Part shown: positions 38,116 to 50,623 of the stretch, piece by piece
Layout: every line of letters starts with the position of its first letter
How positions within the stretch are numbered: the first letter of the stretch is position 1
NCBI GenBank assembly: GCA_934045905.1
Contig: OW203766.1
Span: 16,796,309-16,860,308 of the forward strand
From: Leuctra nigra
Lineage: Eukaryota > Arthropoda > Insecta > Plecoptera > Leuctridae
Direction: 5' to 3'
Length of the DNA stretch: 64,000 nucleotides
Notes under the pieces: generated by a model
What the model was told of the DNA's origin: nothing
Database searches by the model: none
Seen by the model: only the letters and a program-made list of their open reading frames with translations
Made by a program: the position numbers and the translations under genes

Positions 38116-41100
38116 GGGATGGATGAAGAATATGTCAGGATGGTTGAGATAAAGGTATTTTTTTCTGTTTCCTTCAGATAAACCACAACACAGCCGATAC
38201 ATCCCAAACAATTTCCTATATACTTGTATTATCACATCGTCCAATCATCCTCATATTCCTTCCCATCTCGCCATGACCTAGAGATGAAGAGATGTTACCT
38301 TAAAGACGTTTGACAAGAATTAATGGAGACGAAAATTACAGGTTATTCGTGAAATATTTCAGTTTTACATTAGCGCACTTTATCCGCGATAACGAGTTAA
38401 AAAAGAGATTCGAAAACGGGTTACCAACCAACGTGATTAAGTCAATTCGATAAGTCATTTCGGTAATTCGCGTTCCAAAACTTCAAATGAAGTCGGAATA
38501 CAGTTTAATCAGATTGAACTCGAAGTTTAGACACGTGTATTAAAACCGTGTTTCATAAATTTGTCATTTCGTGACTGACAAAAACGCATTGCGTAAGGTG
38601 AAAAACGCATGTCTCAAGGGATATGAAAAGAGTGAGACGCATCGTTCGAGCTCTGATGACAATTCGAACGAATTCAAACGTGTCGCCGGTGCGCATGCGC
38701 GGCAACTGGGTCGTCATGAGCTAATCGGCCGACAAGTCGCGATTTGCATGCCGCTTATCCGCGCGTTCAAATCACCACATCGCGAGCAGTCACGTCCTCC
38801 GCCGCGTCGTGCTCTACTTTTGGTCATCCTTGCCACTGGTTTTATTCACCGTCACGATTACACAAATATTCCACTCTCGAGGGCAGGCAAAAACGCTGAC
38901 ATGCGAGAACAGAAAACCATCATCATCTTCGTCGTCGGAGTCATTAAAATCAGTGTGTGGTATACAAGGAAGATACACAACTGTTCTGTATGGGGTACTG
39001 TCGGCGATGCCTTTTAAAACCTTGCATTTGCCAACGGGTTAGATCAAAGGAAGTATTAAATTAAAAACTGTATATGACGTTTTCTTTCTCATGCACAAAA
39101 AAACTACAATTTTTATTTCTACGTTGAAATTATCACTTATTTTGTAACAGTTAGCTAAAAGTGTTGAGTCTTCTTTGGAAAATTCAATTAGGCTTAAAAC
39201 CAAAAGCCAATTATATTTTTTCAAAACCTATTCTATGAGAGAAGGGGAAATCTATAAAAATCACAAATTTTGGAGACTTCAAAGTAAACTTTAAAACTAA
39301 ACTGGTCAAACGCATACTTGAAGATATGAAGCCCATTTATGTAGATTCCATTCCCTTTCTCTTGACATACAGATAGTACTCTCTCACTTTCGATTTATTC
39401 AGTGACTTTTCAGAAATCTGAAACAGATTTGAGCGACGTGGACAAACTCTCGACACGAAGTTAAAGTTACACACTGACTTGTCAACATCTGATCAATTTA
39501 CATGCTATAAACCGAAATTTGATCCTGAATCTCCTCTACTTGGTCCGTGGTCTATGGGAACCCGGGACGAGTGACCGATCACTTCATCGGCCAAGTGTGA
39601 ATCCTGTCTCCAAGAACAAACACCCATCCTCCTGCAGTGGCCCATATTCTGCAGGAAGGTGCAAGGAACTCGCTAATTGCCCGGGTAATTGGGCAAGTAA
39701 TTACCTCGGTAAAGATAAGGACGAGGAACTGCACACACGAGTGTAGACGAAATGAATGAACTTATTGAAGTTTGAGTTCACTGAGAACATAAACTACTTC
39801 CGTTTTATGATAATTGAAGTCGGCGCTTTTTGCAAAGGAAGTCGATTTTTTTTCACTAAGTAAATATTTTTTGTAGTGTATTTTAGTAGAAATGAGTTTA
39901 AATATTGAACGTTTTAGTGAGAGTAAAACACTCAACTGTTCGGAGTAATTTCCTCCAACAACGCCCTCTTGTTCGTGAACGGAAACTGATCACGTGCTCC
40001 TCCTGTCAAGTCCAGGTGGTTCCCGACACGTCAACCATCTTGTTTGTAGTTGTCAGGATTCAGGACTCGATGTTTGTTGCTCTGATTCATGCGCAAGTAT
40101 AAATAGCAGCCACATTGACAGCAACAAACCAGCACACTTTATTGCGCATTGCTCGCTCACACCTGGATATCCTGGATTTGCGTCCTGAACCCACACACAG
40201 ATTTCATCACCTGATAAAAAAACACAAGCGACAGAATCTGTTTACGTGTGACGTACATCCTGGTTATTATTCGGTTCAAACAGCCATCAATGTGTGCAGA
40301 TTTCATCGACCCCGACAAAGATCATAAAAACAACGACATAGAAACTTACGAGTCATGCAACCATACATTATTAGATACTTTGTTCGCATCAGAAGCCTTT
40401 TTGTGATATTCATTTTGCACATCTTTTCATAGTTCAGATATGACGAAGAATTCTATTCAGATTCTTCTTCATTGAAGCTGCGCGCTATAGATTTTATTTT
40501 CGTAAGTGTTCTTTTACTATGACCATACATTCGCGGAGTCGACATTCTTGGGGTAATTTCGGAAATAATTCTATTTTTCTCATTGGCTACGATCCAAATT
40601 TCCGTCTACAGTATAAGACTAAAAATACACCGAACGCGTGCTAGAGGCGTGAATTCTCTCTCCACGGAAATTTCCATGTGACATCTACCGACTAAAAACC
40701 CCTCGCGCACTTCTCTTTGTCCGATCTGTCTTAAGTATAACATCGGTAGCTACTTAACATAATGGCTATCGCTTTAACAAGTGACTAGTTAAGAGACGCG
40801 AGCGACTAAGTGACATGTTGGAACACAACATTAGAGATGGTTTAGCAGAACCGTGACTTGATCGACTATTTGACACTCCGATTGATAGGTTCGGTCTTGA
40901 AACCTGTTTCTTGCTATCGGTTTGATGTAAAGAGCTTCTTGGTTGCCTTCTTCAATCTCAGATTGATATTATACATAATAATTATCATATTTTAAAACGA
41001 TTTATCTGCAGATGACGTATTCGGATTATCAACAGAAATCAAAAGTGTTTCAATTAAAATGACAACCAATATGTCATGCATCCACAATATCAAGAAACTT

Positions 41101-44100
41101 CAAAAACCAAATCCAAGAAAAATATTTAAGGAATCACAATTTTCTTCAATTTCTTATATTCTATAGTATACGCTACGCGCCACAGAAGCAAGAAATTTTT
41201 AAAAACTTACACTCGAATTCTCTCCACATGGTTTCTAAAATATGTGACTATCGCTTCAAAAGGTACTTCACATTTTCTGAGTCAAACATTGTCCTTCGTG
41301 TCCCCAACACTAAAGTTCATGTCCAAGTACATACTTAACATAAGTTCTTCTAACCAAACCACAAGTCAAGAACATGAAACCAAACACCATATTGTATCAT
41401 AGATCTTGTGACATCGGTGACCCTGCCATAACATGGATGACGTTGAACCTAAGGACCGTTACCTCTTTAGTCCTTGCTAAGAAGTGTTGGCCCCCCGCTG
41501 TCGAAATGTCATCTGGCATGAGGACGTATTTGGGTGATCCAAACTGGTTTCTTCCTCCGACTCCAAGATGAGATGGTACAAGTTTTATTGGTACGCTACG
41601 TGAGATGTGTGAGAAATAACAGCATCACGCCTATGGACCGCTTTTGATCGATGATGGAAGTGGAGAGAGATGTTTTGGTGATGCATTCTTGCATGCAACG
41701 GAGGTTTTAATTGAGAAAAATTGTTATTCTCGAACTCGCGTTGTGGGTAAGCAGTTAAAACTCTCGATATTGTCATTAGATTAGTTATTACACCTACCAT
41801 ATTATAATTATTTATAATTTTGTACCGGTACCATAAAATAATCACGTTTTGTTAAAAACTTGAATTCTAAGCTCAACAGAGTAATAAACCATTTCGATAT
41901 GGGTTTCACCAAGGCGAGCTTCTAAATTAAAATATCTGACTCTTTAGGAGGGGCGCAAAATGGTGCATAATTGGTGCAATATTCCGTACTTAATTCGAAA
42001 AATCAAAATATGGGGGGGAGGGGTAATTTCACATACCCTAGAGAACACCCAGGGAGGAAAAATAAGCAAGAAAATCCTCAGACAATAATATTCGTTCTAT
42101 TATTTATTTTCTAACCATCATATTTCAACGGAGCATAGATTCATGGAGAGCCTAAGGTTAAACGGGAATAATAATTAGAGTCACATCATTTGAAAATTAT
42201 TGTTTTCAAACATTACATTATGTTTCACTTTTCAAACCCGTTTATCTAACAAATGTTATTATTCTTAGTCTTGTCCTCTTCCAATGTGAATCAGTTCTCC
42301 ACAACCTCATCATCATTTCTAATCTAAGTGTATGCTTTCTTAGAACCGTCGACAATACCTCGCCAAGACTACGTGCGTCATTAACGCCATCAAAGGCTTG
42401 AGGTATGCGACTTTAAAAACAGTCATGAATCATCCTGAGGAATCATTAATAGCCGCCTGTTGTTCACTTCGAGACGTGTTTCATTAGGAAAACAATGATC
42501 GAGGACTGATTGTGGTGTGACAATCAAGTAAACAATGTGACAATATTGTGATGGTCAAGTGCTCTTTTATGACTCGATGTTTAGGATGTGAAGATAGGAT
42601 TTTATTGCGTTGATAGACTGAGTGACCACACAATGTACTCTTTATGGCATCAGAACCTTGGCATTTAAAGATGGAATTTCAATATGAAGAAACAGAACAA
42701 GTCAAGCCAGGAATATTATAGATCGATTTATATGGAATCTTTTATGTTTTTTTTATATTTTGTTGGGTGGGGGAGGGGGGAGGGGGTAACAATATTAAAA
42801 TAACTATGAAAATAGCATGCTTGGAGGCGTAGAAAATTGAGAGAAAATTTTGTGTAGGTTATTTGTTTCGGTGAAATTTTGAAGAAAACACACAAAAAAT
42901 ATTTTGAGTCTAAAATGAAAACAAAAATATTATATATTTCTGTTTTAGGGGACAGTTTATAAAAATAATAATTGTAGATATTGTTGAACTTGAAACTTAA
43001 TGTTCTCAATTTTTTCCAGTTTTAACGCTGATTTTAGGTGAGCCCCGCCCAATTAATAGGCCACCTCCTTGATTAAGCAATGAAAATTATAAGAGCGACA
43101 AATTTCTTAAAGAGGACGTTAAGGAACGTTAATTACTTTTGATGAATGCCATCAAATATTGCGCCACGTGAATAACTAATAATAAATAATAACGATGATT
43201 GAGGAACCCGCAAGAAATTTAAATAATAAAACACTTCTCAGAAATGAGTCGACTCTTTGAGCTACTAACTGAAAAAATAATAACACCAAAATAAGTGTGA
43301 TGATTATTTGAAACTAGCGTTAAAATTGTCTGCTCCTGGCGCTCGGTTATGTATAGAGAACACGTATCTTTTGACTCGGAGCAAGGGCACTAATGTCGGT
43401 CCCAGATCTTCAAATCGTGCACTACAGAGACACGGATTGGCTAATAAAACTGAAACACTCGTGAAAAATACCAACATCTCGTGCCAGCTTTTCCTCCAGA
43501 CAGGTTGAGAAATTCTGCCAAGATTTTAATTTTTTAATGTGTTTTTAGACTTAGAGATATTTAAACGGCAGCGAAGGTCGACTACAAAAACAAGTATTTA
43601 AAGTAAGGAATATGGAACAAGAATAGTGCAACTGCAGTTACATTTTCGTTTCGTCAAAGTGTATTTTGTGCAACGTAAGATAAGTTAAGAAGTGTTTTTT
43701 TAATTGTGGGAATTGTTTCCACATTGAAACCTGTTTGAAACGTTGATCAATTTTAATTACTAATTGAATTGAATTAAAACATTTTAAAACGGCTTCGAAT
43801 TTCGAATTTCTAGTTTCTTACAGTAAAGTACACTTTAGCAGACGACAAACTTGTCTTGTCTTTGTCAACAGAACATGTCTCATCAAGTCTGTTTGCGTTT
43901 TTCTCAAAATGGCAGCGTCTATTTACTCTTCAAACAAGGACATCTAAGAGACGGTATTAAAATCACAAATATCAAAAAAGGAAATTGAAAAGTATTATAC
44001 TCCAAGGCTAACCTGTTTCCATCGGTTCCTATACAACCAACACACACAATAATGTTGCAGTTTTAATGATGTTGTTTTACCCATCAACAACCCGGCGTCA

Positions 44101-45457
44101 GCTAGGTGCTTCCCACGGGACACACGTTCGTCCATGTACGAGCGTATGTTCAATTGAATCAACCTACATGTTGTGCGCACGCGACCAAGTAGATTGCATC
44201 TCTCTCTTGTGCTATGGCTTCCGTTAGGCCTCGACTCGAATGTTAATCTTATTATGCAAGAAACAGGCTGAAATCTCGGCCGTGCAAGGAGGGTAGAGGG
44301 TGGGTTGAAGGGGCAAGGGGATGTGACTAAGAAATTCAAGTATAATGAGGGGCAAGAAACGACACGACTTGCGACAACGGAAGAAAATGTGAATCACGGA
44401 ACAATGTTTCGGATTTGTATTTTATAAAAAAAAAACGCGTTCACAATAACTTTGTTCGCCTTTCTCCGCATTTAACGACCAAATCGATAAAGAAGTTACA
44501 AATATAATTGTTTTTGCTTTGTTGTTTATAAGTACTTTTACTGGTGACTTTATTTCAGATCACGATCTAAATGCCAACACAATAAAGCTAGGTACTTTGA
44601 GTGATGATAAAGATTTCCATCTGCAGTCTACATTGTGATTATCTATACATTTCCAGATTATTAGAAAAGTAATTTACCGTCTCTGAATTTTAAAAATAAG
44701 ACAATTAAGTTTAAATGTTTCGATGATTTAGGAACCGATTACAAAGGAGGTTTTAATCATTAATTTCCTCATTACGAACTAGAATGAAACGTTGTAGGCG
44801 TAACCATTAGGCGCGTATCATAAACTAATTCGACCCTATTGAAACCGCATCTACGTAATGCAATCATCAAATTCGCTTTGTCTTGTTGCTTCGTTTCACT
44901 TTTACAATATCCACTCTGTACTATACGAAGATCGTTCGCGTGATGCTGGCCGATTATGTGTATGTATTCTGTTTCCACATTTCCCAATCAAGGCGTGGAT
45001 GTGTCTTATAACTAACAGAATAGCGTGCATAAACACTAGAGGCTATCATTACACATCATGTTGGTCGGCTTTTTTTTACGAGAGAGTTGAACTAAGATGG
45101 TTTTTATCATCACAAGGATCGTTTTGAGAAAACTAATAGATTTGATTATTAGAGATTTTACTCTCACACAGCTTCTGTAACGTGATGGGCTGGGCTAGGA
45201 AATGAATGGTTTTAGATAATAGCGAGTTGCTTTTGAAAAGTCTTCTGATATCGTAATGATGATCGTATAGTTTGGTTGGACTTCCGTCTGAACTCGAAGA
45301 CCTTTCGCAGGCATTGTGTAGTGAATAGCGCACTCTTTTCATTATTGGGTAACTAATAAGACATGCTGTTTTTGAAAGTGTTTGTGTCTGATGATGTGTT
45401 CAGTGGAATAGTAATTATTACATCTCAGAGGAGAGGGGCGCCATAGACATGTTGGGA
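38116..45457. other. AT-rich DNA, no supported gene
   Basis: Apart from the CpG patch at 38.7 kb I see nothing functional. G-rich runs occur at about 42,010 and 42,765. ORFs are short and unrecognised. Confidence 0.45.
38640..38830. promoter_or_regulatory. CpG-rich patch with NRF-1-like palindrome
   Basis: tgcgcatgcgc at 38690-38700 is a perfect NRF-1/Ewg-type site. An octamer-like atttgcat follows at 38741. The patch is GC- and CpG-rich inside AT-rich DNA. Short ORFs overlap it, one starting MPLIRAFK with a hydrophobic LLLVILATGF, but none is recognisable. Confidence 0.3.
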
Positions 45458-45848
45458 GGCAAACGGAAGCGAGCGGGAATCGCACGGTTCGTCGGGGCGT
45501 TTTTTTGAAATTTTGTCTTCCCACTAAATAATTTAACAAAATCAGATAGTAACGACCCATAACAACCCAATAGACTAAATATTGCCGCACACTGGAGTAC
45601 TTGATGACCTCTGGTGCGACCTCAAAGTGTTAAATACGATTATTTATTATTATTTTACTAAAAATATCGTATTTAACACTTTGAGGTCGCACCAGAGGTC
45701 ATAAAGTACTCCATATTGCGGCATTATTTAGTCTATTAGGCTGTAATGGGTCGTTACTATCTGATTTTTTAAAATTATTTAGTGGGAAGACAAAATTTCA
45801 AAAAAACGCTCTGAAGAACCGTGCGATTCCCGCTCGCTTCCGTTTGCC
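45458..45848. mobile_element. Foldback/MITE element, copy 1
   Basis: 391-bp near-perfect inverted repeat with two arms of about 185-190 bp. Outer ends are ggcaaacggaagcgagcggg and its complement; the inner segment is gacctctggtgcgacctcaa. Arm identity is higher than in the 62.5-kb copy, so this insertion or fold-back is probably younger. A SINE lies about 40 bp to its right. Confidence 0.92.
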
Positions 45849-45887
45849 GGGGCAAGGATTTTAAGAACTTCTTCATCAATGCAATGT

Positions 45888-46168
45888 TTTTTTTGTCTGG
45901 GGCTTAACGTCGCACTGTTCTGCAGCGAGGCTAATGGCGACGGATGAATGATTATGATGATGATTGGGAGATGATGGTGAAGAATAGGTAAGGATGGAAG
46001 GTGGGAAGGAGGCAGTCGTGGCCTATTAGAAGGGTACCTTCCCAGCATTTGCCTGTCGACTGAGGGAAAACCACGAAAAAACCCCAGTCAGGAAGGACGG
46101 CCGCGGGAATCGAACCCGGGCCTCCGGAATACAAGCTCAGAGCGTTACCACTCACCCAACCTGGGTCA
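45888..46168 (-). mobile_element. tRNA-derived SINE, best full-length copy
   Basis: On the minus strand it starts with a tRNA-like head: an A-box-like GGGTGAGTGGTAACG and the B box GGGTTCGATTCC. Then comes a conserved body (cctcagtcgacaggcaaatg, gggaaggtaccc, ctccttcccacc). It ends ...gcagaacagtgcgacgttaa...gac with an A8 tail. About 280 bp. Other copies in the window share the body, which defines the family. Confidence 0.88.
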
Positions 46169-49100
46169 GAATATTTCAATAAAAAACATATTATTAAATA
46201 ATAAGTGGAAATTTGTCTTTAAAAATTGCGATGGTTTTGAGTATTTTTCGGTCTTGGAAACATCTTGCAAGTTCTTGAACAAATCTGGACAACATTTTTG
46301 ACAAAATATTGCTACAAACTCGTTGAGACCTTGCCAAGATTGGTGGGAAAAAATTGATAATCTACTACCTACATTCCGCTAAAAAACCGGAACCTAAAAA
46401 TCCTACCTAACTAAACCAAGTTTAAAAGTTTAACGAAGAACGATAAAAAACAACTCTAGCGGATAGACGAATCCAGGAAGCCTGGACCAGAATTCGCGCC
46501 TTTAAACAAGGTGCTAATTATAAATGTCAAATATTGCTAATCAGCTCATGTGAAACGTCTTTCCGACATTCAAAAAACCAACATGGATTTCGACTTCTTC
46601 TGCAAATCTTTACCGGACGGAGAGCCCAATTTCAGTTTTCACACTTCCAAATCAGGATGGAGTCGAATCAGGGACAAACTGGATCTAACAGTACAACTGA
46701 CAAATAACTCGATCGTCTTCGCACTTAAACAGCGAATCTTCAGACGAAAACCGTTATCAAATCGCATATCAGCTCGAGCATCGGCCGAGGTATTCGTCGC
46801 AAACTCAACAGTTTTGGGTCAATCGGTTTGAAAGTAACAATGCCACTTGCTCAAATCACGATATTTAACAACCCATTTCCGCGCGCGCTGGCAATTTACA
46901 ACCGGTGATTACAACATATTTGAAACGTTGCAGCTCAAGAAAACAGACAAATTGTGTACTAGAAGGGAAGTAAGAACCACACAAAAATGATCATTTTCTT
47001 GGGGAAATTATACGTTTTTACGTTGTTCAAAAACCTGATGCTCTTTTGACTTATTTGACAACATAAAAACTGTAAAACACGCATAAATATCACCAAAAAT
47101 TTGAACCTTTTTGTTTGGATTCTATTCCTCTTCTCTCTTGGTACTAATAGCTGTATTTTTCTTGACATAGCTCTAAAATCACGCTAAACCATAATCAGGC
47201 TACGTATTCAAAATGTGTCCAAAATACAGCAGTTTCTCATCGGAACGGAATCTTTAATAGTACGCGATTAAAATTCATTCACACAATTTCCCAAGTAATT
47301 TTGTTTATCTCGTAAATTGACAATATTTCTGATAGCTTCTATTTGTCCATCACTTGACGAAAGCACATTCAAGGAAATATCATAATAAAACCTAAAAAAG
47401 GTAATTTACACATTTTATCTTGCTTCATGACGTAGGATTAGTGATAAAGACACATAACTTATCTAGGATAATCAACCATGATAACACCTCGAATCTTCAC
47501 GCAATAAAACGATTATTTCTGAAATAACACATTATTCATTCTTTAGTCTGTCGTCTAAATCACGAGAAACCACAATCACGACACCCTGCGACCCGTCTCG
47601 ATCCAGTTTTCTTCTAATGACATAAGATGCAATGAAATGACTTTATTAATTTCGTGACGTAAGTGGCCCATGTTGTGGAATGTGGATGCACTCGAGACTT
47701 GTCTTGCAATGCAATCAATAACTGCACAAACCCATGCGGCCTCTGGAATGCGCATGCCCATTGTCAAATACAGCCGTGATAGTTCCAAATCAACATTTAT
47801 TAGTGCTAGAGAGGATATAAAAAAACTAACGCTCTTGGGATCTGATCTATGTAATTATTAAAGAATGTATGGGCTTTGATGAAATGATGTTCTAACGAAG
47901 AAGAACTGGTATTAACAAAGTGAGGCAAGATATAGTGTGTTCATCATTTAATTATAATTATAGATTGATTAATAATTAATTCAATGTTGACCTTAATGTC
48001 AAAATGTATTATAAACGATCGAGATGTTTTTGTTCCTTGGTTCGAGACCCGGTCGTGATGCGACTGAAGTTGATCGTGGAAGAATATTTTGTCATGCTTC
48101 TGTGACATTCGTGAAAGGAAAGTAGTTGTGATCTCGAATTGTTATTACTGCTATTTGTCAATAATGTCATTTAATTGTATGTAAATTATACGTACATGAG
48201 AGAAATTCGATCTTTTTTGAGTACCGTCATTATTTTACATTCACTGCACGAAAGACTAACTGAAATGTAATTTTTATGCATTAGATTGTGGTGTTGAAAT
48301 ATAATTTCAAATATTTCTACCTACGTAGATGTTGAGATAACGTGAGATGAGAATGATTGATTTCTCATGCGTGGCGAGAATATTCCAACTTCAAGCGACA
48401 ACTAATTAATATTTTCTGCCGTGTTAACTCACCTCTTCTTGTAGATTCGTCTCTGTATGAATGTCGGGCACGTTTAGTCCAGACAGAGCAAGCAGGTGAC
48501 ACTTCACACGAAGAGCAACAAAGCAACACCTCACCTCGACAGGGAAGAACTCACACTGAGCGACTGAGCCAGGCGCGAGGCGTGCGTGAGGTTTTAGTGC
48601 TGCTGCTCGCCGCTAGAGGGAGTAGGTGGTAGTGCGCTGGTGTCACGCTAGAGGGAAGCACTCGCAGCGCGAGGGAAAATACTGGGATTGAATCATTGAG
48701 CGAGCGTAGCGAGCGTCACCACGGTACTCTTATGGCACTTTCTCTGTGTGTTTTTTTTTTTTTTTTTTTTTTTGCCTGCACTGCCCAGGTCAAACCGCAC
48801 AACCAATCGATCTGAAATTTTGTACACATACTAACGTAATCTATGCGATCCCTGGGATCTTTTCTGAACGGTATCCTGTGATTGGTTCAAATTTTATAAA
48901 AATTATCTTTCGATTGGTTGGTTTGATCAATTTGAAATTTAGCAAAGTCATTGCAACCAACATTGTACCCAATCAAAAAAAATTTCAGCCAAATCCTCCA
49001 ATTGGTTCAAATTTAAAACCATTTTTCCTGTGATTTTTTGAAATTTAAACTGGAACCGATTGACCGACCAGCTAAAAACTTCGCATGGTCATTGGTACCA

Positions 49101-50011
49101 ACATTTAAAGTATTTTTGCCAATTTTCACTCTAATCTGTCGTTATTTTCAAAAGTTTTTGTCATTTTAGGGACATTTTGCGTGTTGGCTGTCAAATTCAC
49201 GGCGACTTCGAATCTACAGTTCAAGGCAAGGTAGTTAGAGCAGAAAGTTTTAAACGATATGAAACTAATAATGACCGTTCAACAGATTGATCTGATATTG
49301 TGTACACACACTACATATCATATCATATGGGTGGTCCCAGGTATATTTTTTGAACGAGATCCTGTGATTTTTGAAAATTAACAAGGAACCGTTCAATCAT
49401 AAAGGTTTAATCGATCAACTTAAAACTTAGCAAGGATTGGCACCAATATTTTTGGAGATTTTGGAGATTTTTATACAAGTATGTGACGAAACTAAAGAAT
49501 TAATGGCTTTTAATGACATTCGATAGACATAATTTCGGTTCGAGGTGTTGCGTGTATCCGAATATCTGTCAGTAATGAAGTATCGAAATGAATGTTTTCC
49601 AGTGCCAATTGAAAATTGATTCTGATTTGCTTTATGAACCAGGTGCTTAGATGCTATTTTAAAGTTTCGATGAAAAGCATACACTTTTAAGTTGATATCA
49701 TAATCAATTCAATATGGATGTATATGTTTTCTGTGCGTTGTGTACGCATTTCCGGTTCGAGAATTTGCGCGTATCCGTGCTCGCTCATCAACGCGTTACA
49801 CTGAGCGTTTTCCTAGTTATTGTCAATGATTGAATGAATTTTGTGGAAAAATGTTTATATTTTATTTCTAACTCTCAAAATGTTTAACACTTGTATCGAT
49901 CTTTGATAAAACTGAGTTAAAATTTGGTTTATTTGCTTGTTATTTGAAGAGAAACATATTTTTTGATCGATATGATTTTTTGATCCAAATCTTGAATGAA
50001 AAATAAAATAA
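46169..50011. other. Region downstream of the receptor gene, no supported gene
   Basis: A 93-codon frame at 46550-46831 is unrecognised. 48,600-48,670 holds two cgctagaggga motifs resembling the CTCF core. 48,751-49,440 contains a T-run and two degenerate related blocks. Confidence 0.45.
48751..48773 (+). repeat. Poly-T run (23)
   Basis: 23 T directly followed by gcctgcactgcccaggtcaa. Downstream sequence to 49,440 holds two related, degenerate blocks (atctgaaattttgtacacat; atctgatattgtgtacacac). The T-run could be the poly(A) tail of a minus-strand retroelement fragment. Confidence 0.7.
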
Positions 50012-50017
50012 TTTATT
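50012..50017 (-). promoter_or_regulatory. Candidate poly(A) signal of the receptor gene
   Basis: AATAAA on the minus strand about 500 nt after the stop codon. It is the first exact hexamer downstream in this AT-rich region (an ATTAAA variant lies nearer, at 50182-50187). Chance occurrence is possible. Confidence 0.3.
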
Positions 50018-50516
50018 TTCCTTACTCCTTTTCTTCAAACACTGGACAAAAAATTCCAACTATCATGTCTACGTTACAATTTACAGGACGTACGAGTTCT
50101 AGATACGACTTGTTTTTAAAATCCTAATTACGTAGAAATAATTAAAACCGACATTTTTTTTTATATTTTCCCAAAAAATATTTTAATATACAACAGGCAC
50201 AACAATTTAAACACATAACACATGAGTATTAGCCGGCTTATTCAAAAATATTTCCAGCAATTTCCAGTATTTTCTTACACAATGACTCAATAACCTTTTC
50301 AAATATGGATGAAGACAGTATACTGTTGTTTTTTTTTATCTCGCCACAAGAATGATTGAAATGGAACTCAGGCCCTCTGCCTCTGATGTACAGAAATATG
50401 ATATTTTTAAAACCAATTGATGCTATTGAATATTGATATCACTATTTTTGCCCAAACAATGTACGTCAGAGAGCTAATGACATTGTATAACATTGAATCA
50501 ATACGTATTTAAATGA

Positions 50517-50623
50517 CTAGAATCTCGGCAAGGAAATCTTCCTCATCTCCTCTTGATCTGTTATCTTCACGCTGTAGGCCGCCACCACGTTACGTGTACT
50601 CGAAGCTCGCGATGAGTCGGTAT
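50517..50623 (-). CDS. LGR terminal exon: C-terminal tail and stop
   Basis: Acceptor tgtatcttgcag followed by 107 nt open in exactly the phase left by the TM7 exon. It encodes DTDSSRASSTRNVVAAYSVK, further acidic/basic residues and then TAG at 50519-50517. Ser/Thr-rich basic tails of this size are usual for the family. Support: strong acceptor, correct phase, and a position directly after an intron made only of minisatellite. The exon itself is inferred, as the tail is poorly conserved. Confidence 0.75.

Noticed and set aside
46550..46831. 93-codon plus-strand ORF
   Set aside because: No homology I recognise and no regulatory context. Length is within chance for this much sequence.
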